From Bacillus sp. ISL-45 (GTDB lineage: Bacteria > Bacillota > Bacilli > Bacillales > Cytobacillaceae), in assembly GCF_018613195.1 (NCBI RefSeq), contig NZ_JAGGQQ010000004.1:459375-523374 (forward strand): a stretch of DNA of 64,000 nt, given 5' to 3'. Below the pieces are notes generated by a model, which was not told where the DNA came from, did not search any database, and worked only from the letters and a program-made list of their open reading frames with translations. A program made the translations under genes and the position numbers. Positions 58,326-64,000 of this stretch are shown piece by piece (the stretch's first letter is position 1; each line of letters starts with the position of its first letter).

Positions 58326-58745
58326 ATGGATAGTCAAAAATTGAAAGAAAAAATCACTCAGGTTCTCGGTGAATCAAAGGTTGGCACGCTGGCGACAGTA
58401 GTGGATAACAAGCCGCACTCCCGCTACATGACTTTTTTCCACGAGGACTTGACAATGTACACACCGACAAGCAAAGAAACGTACAAAGCGGAAGAGATTG
58501 AACGAAACCCAAATGTCCATATCCTGCTTGGATATGAAGGAGAAGGGATGGGCGACGCCTATATCGAGGTCCAGGGAAAAGCCTCAATCCGTGAAGATCA
58601 GTCACTTAAGGAAAAATTCTGGAATGATAAGATGAGTAAATGGATTGAGAGTCCTAATGATCCCGACTTCATTATTCTGGAAGTAAAACCAGAAACCATT
58701 CGGTTGATGAACGATACCGGAGAACCCGAAACAATGAATTTATAA
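58326..58745 (+). CDS. General stress protein 26-like flavin-binding protein (YdaG type)
   Basis: 139-residue split-barrel protein of the pyridoxamine-phosphate-oxidase-like family. The pattern 'KVGTLATVVDNKPHSRYMTFFHEDLTMY' and 'PNVHILLGYEGEG' matches B. subtilis YdaG (140 aa), a SigB-dependent general stress protein. FMN binding is likely, reaction unknown. AAAAGGAGG precedes the ATG. Confidence 0.85.
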   Translation: MDSQKLKEKITQVLGESKVGTLATVVDNKPHSRYMTFFHEDLTMYTPTSKETYKAEEIERNPNVHILLGYEGEGMGDAYIEVQGKASIREDQSLKEKFWNDKMSKWIESPNDPDFIILEVKPETIRLMNDTGEPETMNL

Positions 58746-59031
58746 TTAAGCGCTTTTCTCAAGCAATGTTGCTATTGAATACAAAATAGCATTGAATGAC
58801 CTGTTTTTCTTCGCAAAGTTAACTTTAATGTGAGAAAAGAGCATGCAAACTCAATACCGACATGCAAAATGGCCTTATATACGTTAAAATCGGCTTTAGG
58901 ATTTTAACAACAAGGTTTACGAAAACAACCTATAATTATTTTCAGGGGATGGAGCTATTCCATCTCCTCCTTTTTTGGATTATCTGTCAAACTTTTGTTG
59001 AATTTAAATAATAAATGCGTATTTATAAAAA
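58746..59031. other. Intergenic region before ndh
   Basis: About 290 bp with no gene. A hairpin GATGGA / TCCATC followed by TCCTTTTTTG (about 58948-58978) may be the terminator of the preceding stress gene. Confidence 0.5.
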
Positions 59032-59138
59032 TTGAAATATCGTACTCTATTGGTAGATAATATTTGTGAAATAATTCACAAAACAATACAACTGGAATTT
59101 TTTTATTTTTTTACCCTGACATGTGAATATTTTCACAA
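59032..59138 (+). promoter_or_regulatory. ndh promoter with two Rex-type operators
   Basis: TTGAAA (59032-59037), 18-bp spacer, GATAAT (59056-59061). TTGTGAAATAATTCACAA (59064-59081) is a perfect Rex consensus site centred near +4. ATGTGAATATTTTCACAA (59121-59138) matches at 17 of 18, centred near +61. Both also contain the Fnr core, but the positions fit a repressor. B. subtilis Rex controls ndh, so NADH-responsive derepression is expected. Confidence 0.85.
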
Positions 59139-59163
59139 TAATAACAAGAAAGAGGGAACAACG

Positions 59164-60393
59164 ATGCAAACTCCAAAAATAGTCATTCTAGGTGCGGGAT
59201 ATGGCGGCCTCATAACCAGCAGACAGCTTGAGAAGAACCTGCGGAACGGCGAAGCTGATATTACTTTGATCAATAAACATGACTATCACTATATTTCTAC
59301 TCAACTTCATAAGACTGGTGCGGGCACTGCCTTGGACGAAAAAATCACCTTACATATACCTGAACTTTTAAAGACAGATAAAATAAAATTCAAAAAAGGA
59401 GCTGTACACGGTGTAGACTTTACTGAAAAGAAAGTACAGCTGGAGTCTGGTGAATTTATTGATTATGACTACCTGATGATTGGTCTTGGTTTTGATGTGA
59501 GTACGTTCGGAATTCCTGGAGTGGAAGTAAATGCTTTTAAAATCAAAAGCTTCAGGAGCACGAAGGCCATATACAACCATATGCTCAGACAGTTCGCTGC
59601 GTATATGGAGGATTACGACCCTTCAAGATTGACTTTTGCTGTAGCCGGTGCCGGTTTTACGGGAATCGAAATGATTGGCGAACTTGTAGAAGCCTTGCCC
59701 AAGCTTTGCCTTAAATATGATATCCCTAGGTCGGCAGCGAGAATAATCAATATAGAAGCTTCACCAACAGTTCTCCCAGGATTTGATAAGGAGGCCATTG
59801 ATTTTACAGAAAGCTATTTAAGAAAGAATGGCGTTGAATTGATGACCTCAACGAAGATTCTTGAATGTTCTCCAACTTCCATCACATTGGACAACGGCGA
59901 AGAACTTCCGTCAAGGACATTGATATGGTCTGGCGGCGTCCGCGGCAATACCCTGCTTGAAAAGCTGGATTTACCCATTTCGAAGGGCCGCATCATCATT
60001 GATAAGTTTTTGCGGGTAAAAGGAATGGAAAATGTCTTTTGCATCGGGGACGCTGCACTGTTCTTGAAAGATGACGGAACCCCACTCCCTCCGACTGCCC
60101 AGGTGGCCATTCAACAGGCAGAGGTGTGCGGACCAAATCTAGTCGCTATCTTGAGAGGTAAGCAGCTTAAAGCATTCGAATATCACCACAAAGGTACAGT
60201 TGCTTCCATCGGCAACAAAGCAGCAGTGGGCAAAGTCTTCGGCCTGAAAATCAGCGGGTTATTCGCTGCCTTAATGAAGCAGGTAATCGAAGCCCGCTAC
60301 CTCTTTGTACTTGGCGGACCTGGATTGGTCATCAAGCAATTCCTTAAGGTTGGCAATCCACATTCAGAGTTGGCTATTTCCAAACAAAAATAA
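59164..60393 (+). CDS. ndh: Type II NADH dehydrogenase (NDH-2)
   Basis: 409-residue flavoprotein that passes electrons from NADH to menaquinone without pumping protons. FAD fold 'ILGAGYGGLITSRQL' at about 8-22; NADH fold 'AVAGAGFTGIEMIGEL' near 160; 'ENVFCIGDAALF' and 'PTAQVAIQQAE' contact FAD/quinone. The C-terminus has the amphipathic membrane-binding segment. ATG 59164 has GAGGGAAC upstream; the frame extends through the Rex sites but that part is not coding. Confidence 0.92.
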   Translation: MQTPKIVILGAGYGGLITSRQLEKNLRNGEADITLINKHDYHYISTQLHKTGAGTALDEKITLHIPELLKTDKIKFKKGAVHGVDFTEKKVQLESGEFIDYDYLMIGLGFDVSTFGIPGVEVNAFKIKSFRSTKAIYNHMLRQFAAYMEDYDPSRLTFAVAGAGFTGIEMIGELVEALPKLCLKYDIPRSAARIINIEASPTVLPGFDKEAIDFTESYLRKNGVELMTSTKILECSPTSITLDNGEELPSRTLIWSGGVRGNTLLEKLDLPISKGRIIIDKFLRVKGMENVFCIGDAALFLKDDGTPLPPTAQVAIQQAEVCGPNLVAILRGKQLKAFEYHHKGTVASIGNKAAVGKVFGLKISGLFAALMKQVIEARYLFVLGGPGLVIKQFLKVGNPHSELAISKQK

Positions 60394-60422
60394 TTGCTTT
60401 TCAATAAATCATTGCAACCTTA

Positions 60423-60456
60423 AAAGCATCGGTGCCCAAAGGCCCGATGCTTTTTC
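60423..60456. terminator. Terminator between ndh and cwlK
   Basis: AAGCATCGG / CCGATGCTT stem with T-run and A-run; serves both genes. Confidence 0.85.
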
Positions 60457-61022
60457 TAATTTTGCGATGCTGTCATCGCGTCTTCCGGCGGGCGCTTTCC
60501 GCGTTTCAGGTCATTGATTGTCAGGTCAAAACGCATTTCCAGGTGGGGATAATCCTTAAAGTGTTTCCAGTCTCCTCCCCACGTAAATCCGAGCTCTTTG
60601 GCAATGCCTACTACTTCCATCCAATCAGATTTCCCATTTTCATTTCCATCATAAGTAGTATCCCAAAGGGCTTTTCCTTGTTTATTCAATAAAGCGAAAT
60701 CGATTGCCAGGCCAAAATTATGATATGAGTCCCCGCCTTTAGCGTGTGTCACTATTTGTCCTTCTTTTGATCTTCCCTTTTCATATAATTGATTCTGTTC
60801 CTCAAAACTCCGGAACCCATCGGTCACCAGGACCCTGATCCCTTTCTCTGCTGCCTTCTGGATCAGCACATCCTTATTTTTCTGGACAACTGGATGCAGG
60901 TCCTGCGGCAAAGGAACATTTTCATTGATTTCAGGCTTGGTTAGGAATTGATAATATAGCAGGAGCGCAGCCAAAATCAGCAGGAAAGTGATGGATGCGT
61001 TCCCAAGCAGTTTTATTTTCAC
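60456..61022 (-). CDS. cwlK: L-Ala-D-Glu peptidase / M15 family, CwlK-like
   Basis: 188-residue membrane-anchored peptidoglycan peptidase. One N-terminal helix (about 8-27) precedes an M15B/C domain. Zinc ligands appear in 'SYHNFGLAIDF' (His, Asp) and 'PHLEMRF' (His). 'TDGFRSFEEQNQLYEKGRS' is the conserved entry loop. B. subtilis CwlK (YcdD) cuts between L-Ala and D-Glu. Monocistronic. Confidence 0.88.
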   Translation of the reverse strand: MKIKLLGNASITFLLILAALLLYYQFLTKPEINENVPLPQDLHPVVQKNKDVLIQKAAEKGIRVLVTDGFRSFEEQNQLYEKGRSKEGQIVTHAKGGDSYHNFGLAIDFALLNKQGKALWDTTYDGNENGKSDWMEVVGIAKELGFTWGGDWKHFKDYPHLEMRFDLTINDLKRGKRPPEDAMTASQN

Positions 61023-61178
61023 GAAAAAATTCCTTTCAGCTTTTCTTTTAATCTATTATATTACGAATTTATTGCATACTTGGTTTCATGGAAGTTTTTT
61101 GAAAACCGAGAAAAACCCGGCAATGTTTTTTGCCAGGCATTATATTATTATTGAAGCAATTTTTCGCATTTCAGAGAG

Positions 61179-61886
61179 CTATTCGAACGTGTAACTTTCT
61201 AAAATACGGTCGGCGATCAGTTTGTAGCCTTTATCATTTAAATGCAGCGAGTCACTGAAATACTGTTTTTTATCTCTTCCTTTGAACAGGTCATTGGTTG
61301 GAATGAAAACAACCTGTTTTTCGCTTATAGAGGCTTTCCTTATTTCCTTATTCCAATCATCAACCACCGCTTCAATTTCAACGCTGTCGGGATAGGGATT
61401 ATAGAGGCCAAGCATCAGGATCGGTGCTTTCTCGTTTCCTTCCGTCAAAATATTGAGAATCGCATTCAGGTTTTGCAAATATACGTCCTGCCCTTTCTCT
61501 ATTTTTTCAGGCTTCAGATTTTCTAAATTACCACCATTGCTATTGATCAAGTCATTCGTCCCGATGAAAAGAATAAAATAGTCTGCTTCATCAAGCTTCC
61601 CTCTAATACTGACATTAGATAGCTGGGTAAGGATTCCAGAAGATTCAAGACCATAAATGGCTTCATTGTCAAAGTTATAATCCTCTTTGTGTTGGTAATT
61701 CAACTTGGTTTGCAGCGTATCGATATAGCCGGAGCCTTTTTGATCACCATAACCATAGGTGAGCGAATCGCCGAATGCAAGAACCAGCCTGTCTTCTTCC
61801 TCTTTTTCAGGATTGACCATACTGAAAGCAGCCAGCATGGCGATTATAATGATAAGAGATGAGATGAGTAATGTATTTTTCTTCAT
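61179..61886 (-). CDS. SGNH/GDSL-family hydrolase (exported)
   Basis: 235-residue esterase or lipase-like protein. Signal anchor at 5-25; block I 'FGDSLTYGYGD' (nucleophile Ser near 44), block III 'FIGTNDL' and block V 'DSLHLNDKGYKLIAD' (Asp-His) are complete. Resembles YpmR-type proteins. ATG 61886 has GGGAAGAGG upstream. Substrate unknown; a cell-envelope ester is likely. Confidence 0.88.
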   Translation of the reverse strand: MKKNTLLISSLIIIIAMLAAFSMVNPEKEEEDRLVLAFGDSLTYGYGDQKGSGYIDTLQTKLNYQHKEDYNFDNEAIYGLESSGILTQLSNVSIRGKLDEADYFILFIGTNDLINSNGGNLENLKPEKIEKGQDVYLQNLNAILNILTEGNEKAPILMLGLYNPYPDSVEIEAVVDDWNKEIRKASISEKQVVFIPTNDLFKGRDKKQYFSDSLHLNDKGYKLIADRILESYTFE

Positions 61887-62092
61887 GTTGTACCTCTTCC
61901 CTAAGTCTTTATACCTTATTACCCAGGATGAAATGAACATGAAACAAGAAGAATCCACCATTAAACTTCTTCTTGCTAATGCTTCGCCAACGTGTTATAT
62001 TTATCAAGCGATGAGCTGAATTGTGTAAGCCGACAGACGCTCCTTTATGGAAATGCACGATGTGGCGTGCAGTCAGTCGCCTCAATACGCAG

Positions 62093-62117
62093 AAAAGACG
62101 CCTTTAAGGCGTCTTTT
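62093..62117 (-). terminator. Terminator of the YsnF-like stress gene
   Basis: AAAAGACGCC / GGCGTCTTTT perfect stem with a TTTAA loop. Confidence 0.85.
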
Positions 62118-62133
62118 CTTATTATTCTGGAAT

Positions 62134-63060
62134 TTATTTTCTATCCTTATAGCCGTCACGATACATACCTGATGGATTATTGTAGCCGTCACGGTCTAAA
62201 TCAGTCGAATTCTTAAGTGAATCACGATTGCGGTCACGGTCTGCTTCATTGACGAGACGATCGTCATCAGCCTCCAGATGAGCCTCCTCATGCTTTACAC
62301 TTTCCACGACTTGTTCAGTATCTGTCACTTCTCGCTTACCGATGACAAGCTCTTCAGAAACAACCGGTTTTTTTGTAACCTCTACCTTCTCTTCCATGAT
62401 TGGTACACGGATTGTTTCATCATCATCCATCGCAGCATCAGTTGCGGAAGCAGTCTCATTCACATTACGTCTTTCCACGTAAACTTCCTCACGAGTGACA
62501 GGGATGTTAACCTTCTGCTGCTCTTCTACTACTTCCTTGTGAATTTCAACTTCACCTGCCTGTACCCTTTCCTTGGATACATCCAGCTGCTCTTCTCTTA
62601 ACCTTAATGTCTGCTGGTCCGTATCATCATACGTTCCTGTTACTTCTGATGTATCCGTAACATAGCCTGTTTCTTCTACATCAAGTCCAGATGCAGTCGT
62701 TTCAGCTAAAAGAATGATACGTCCGTTTCGCACATCCTCTTCATATTCTCTTGCAGCATCATCCGTTAAGCCAGCACCAACCAGACGGTCAGAAACTGAA
62801 GGCTCATTGCCGCCAAGATTTCTGTCACCATCAAAGGCTGTCATCAAGCTTTGCCAGAAACCGCCTTCCTTACGGTCGTCAGTATCCGTTCCGATATTTT
62901 CAGTCGTTACGCCCGTTCTGCTTTCAAGTGCAGTAGTAACATCGTTCGTATCACCAATGATTGAGAAATCCTGAACGGCATAGCCGTTGTTTTTATATTC
63001 TTCAATTGCTTCAATAAGTTCTGTTTGATTATCATAAACTCCAACTACTTTTTTAGCCAT
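62134..63060 (-). CDS. General stress protein with YflT and YsnF/AvaK (DUF2382) domains
   Basis: 308-residue acidic cytoplasmic protein. Residues 1-110 form a YflT/GsiB-17M-like domain ('MAKKVVGVYDNQTELIEAIEEYKNNGY'). About 150-270 is the DUF2382 YsnF/AvaK domain ('LRLREEQLDVSKERVQAGEVEIHKEVVEE', 'IPVTREEVYVERR'). A charged Asp/Arg tail ends it. ATG 63060 has GGAGGAATTT upstream. A very good SigB promoter precedes it. Confidence 0.9.
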   Translation of the reverse strand: MAKKVVGVYDNQTELIEAIEEYKNNGYAVQDFSIIGDTNDVTTALESRTGVTTENIGTDTDDRKEGGFWQSLMTAFDGDRNLGGNEPSVSDRLVGAGLTDDAAREYEEDVRNGRIILLAETTASGLDVEETGYVTDTSEVTGTYDDTDQQTLRLREEQLDVSKERVQAGEVEIHKEVVEEQQKVNIPVTREEVYVERRNVNETASATDAAMDDDETIRVPIMEEKVEVTKKPVVSEELVIGKREVTDTEQVVESVKHEEAHLEADDDRLVNEADRDRNRDSLKNSTDLDRDGYNNPSGMYRDGYKDRK

Positions 63061-63115
63061 TTTAAATTCCTCCATTTCAATTTGTGATTCATCCGGTTGC
63101 CCCGGTAATGTATTC

Positions 63116-63142
63116 TTACCCGTCTTGGACATACACTCAAAC
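63116..63142 (-). promoter_or_regulatory. SigB promoter of the YsnF-like gene
   Basis: Minus-strand GTTTGA (63142-63137), 15-bp spacer, GGGTAA (63121-63116), close to GTTTAA-N12-15-GGGTAT. Start about 50 bp before the ATG. Confidence 0.75.
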
Positions 63143-63187
63143 TACATAGGACTTGCCAAAATTAGCCACGGATTTTATCGGATAAAA

Positions 63188-63213
63188 AAAAGCCGGAATC
63201 AGTCCGGCTTTTC
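63188..63213 (-). terminator. Terminator of the CorC/HlyC gene
   Basis: Minus-strand AAGCCGGA / TCCGGCTT stem then seven T; includes the stop codon. Confidence 0.85.
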
Positions 63214-64000
63214 GTCTTCGGTAATTTTCATAACCTCTAAATAGGCAATGTGGTATTCGTCAATTTCGATAATCTTGAAAATAAATCCTCCTTCTTCTAT
63301 TTCATCCCCAATCTTGGCATCAATGTTCTTTGTCATGAACCATCCGCCTATGGTGTCTACATCTTCTTCTGATATATCGATGCCTAGCAGGTCATTTACT
63401 TCGTCTATAAGTACTCTGGAGCTGAACAGATAATGATTTTCATTCACTTTTCTGACTTCGGCGATTTCATCCACGTCAAACTCATCACGGATGTCGCCAA
63501 CAATCTCTTCTAGAATGTCCTCGACTGTCACAAGTCCAGATGTTCCGCCATATTCATCAATCAAGATGGCCATATGAATTCGTTCCTTCTGCATTTTCAC
63601 GAGCAAATCATGGATAGGGATTGTTTCAATCACACGAATGACAGGTTTAAGAAACGAAGACAAAATCGATTCTCTTTGCAGATCCTTTTGTGTTAACTTC
63701 GCAGTCAGGATTTCCTTGATATTAATCATCCCTACTATATTATCTTTCTCTCCATCAATTACTGGATACCTTGTATATTTCTCTTTTTGAATCACATCTA
63801 TAATTGTTTCAATATCATCTGAAATATCAAAGGTAGCAATTTCAGTCCGCGGTACCATTATTTCTTTGGCAATCCGCTCATCAAACTCAAATATATTATT
63901 CACATAGTTCAGTTCGTTTTGATTGATTTCACCGCTTTCATAACTCTCTGATAAAAGAATTCGGAGCTCTTCTTCAGAGTGGGCAATTTCATGCTCAGAA
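63199..64000 (-). CDS. CorC/HlyC-family protein, C-terminal part (runs off the window)
   Basis: The right-edge 266 residues of a hemolysin C/CorC family membrane protein. The frame is open upstream of the GTG at 63903 and reads SEHEIAHSEEELRILLSESYESG up to base 64000, the usual linker after the membrane (CNNM/DUF21) domain. Two CBS domains and the CorC_HlyC domain ('IMVPRTEIATFDI', 'LIDEYGGTSGLVTVEDILEEIVGDIRDE') follow. Members move Mg2+ or Co2+. The N-terminus lies outside. Confidence 0.92.
   Translation of the reverse strand, partial: SEHEIAHSEEELRILLSESYESGEINQNELNYVNNIFEFDERIAKEIMVPRTEIATFDISDDIETIIDVIQKEKYTRYPVIDGEKDNIVGMINIKEILTAKLTQKDLQRESILSSFLKPVIRVIETIPIHDLLVKMQKERIHMAILIDEYGGTSGLVTVEDILEEIVGDIRDEFDVDEIAEVRKVNENHYLFSSRVLIDEVNDLLGIDISEEDVDTIGGWFMTKNIDAKIGDEIEEGGFIFKIIEIDEYHIAYLEVMKITEDEKPD

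Overview
The window looks like a chromosomal segment of a low-GC, endospore-forming member of the Bacillaceae, possibly Mesobacillus/Cytobacillus-like; the genus cannot be fixed from sequence alone. The evidence is sporulation functions (Spo0E-like phosphatase, alpha/beta SASP, spore-coat transglutaminase Tgl, two YjcZ-type miniproteins), SigI/RsgI, S-box and T-box leaders, TreR, CcpA, Rex and SigB-type sites, and strong GGAGG ribosome binding sites. I see no rRNA, tRNA, prophage, transposase or CRISPR.

Layout. 1-3400: MFS drug exporter, small proteins and a hemerythrin-like protein with an Fnr-type box. 3411-6862: fixXCBA (minus), a full electron-transfer flavoprotein/quinone reductase set with a cre-like site upstream. 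7.5-13.4 kb: Spo0E-like protein, then methionine salvage (mtnWXBD behind a SAM-I riboswitch, and divergent mtnE/mtnU). 13.5-19.3 kb: ArsR-type regulator, soluble PAS histidine kinase, and a 2-oxoacid:ferredoxin oxidoreductase made of two fusion proteins with an Fnr-like site. 19.6-25.2 kb: acyltransferase, B12 radical-SAM protein, two overlapping miniproteins, DUF3905 protein, Ktr-type K+ channel. 25.5-29.7 kb: SASP, sigI-rsgI, secreted DUF5667 protein. 29.9-38.3 kb: aldehyde dehydrogenase/reductase pair, SwrC-type RND pump, NhaC-family transporter behind a T-box. 38.4-47.6 kb: prfC, small genes, AlaX editing protein, trehalose operon treP-treA with a readable promoter. 47.8-52.8 kb: Cys-rich secreted peptide, sugar ABC transporter without ATPase, ECF sigma/anti-sigma pair. 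53-64 kb: YjcZ proteins, a 52-bp hairpin tandem array, MIP18 protein, divergent MurE paralogue, tgl, Rex-type ndh, cell-wall peptidase, GDSL hydrolase, SigB-type stress protein and a CorC/HlyC protein running off the right edge.

How it fits together. Several loci point to adjustment to low oxygen and redox state: Fnr-type boxes near -41.5 of the hemerythrin gene and of the ferredoxin-reducing 2-oxoacid oxidoreductase, two Rex-type operators on ndh, and FixABCX, which links ferredoxin, NADH and quinone. The idea that these form one ferredoxin circuit is inference. RNA-based and carbon-source controls are unusually legible: S-box on mtn, Tyr-type T-box on nhaC, and TreR/CcpA on treP.

Intergenic DNA holds a dispersed imperfect-palindromic repeat (four copies, two collapsed), a second MITE-like element, and two unrelated tandem arrays with the same ~52-bp period.
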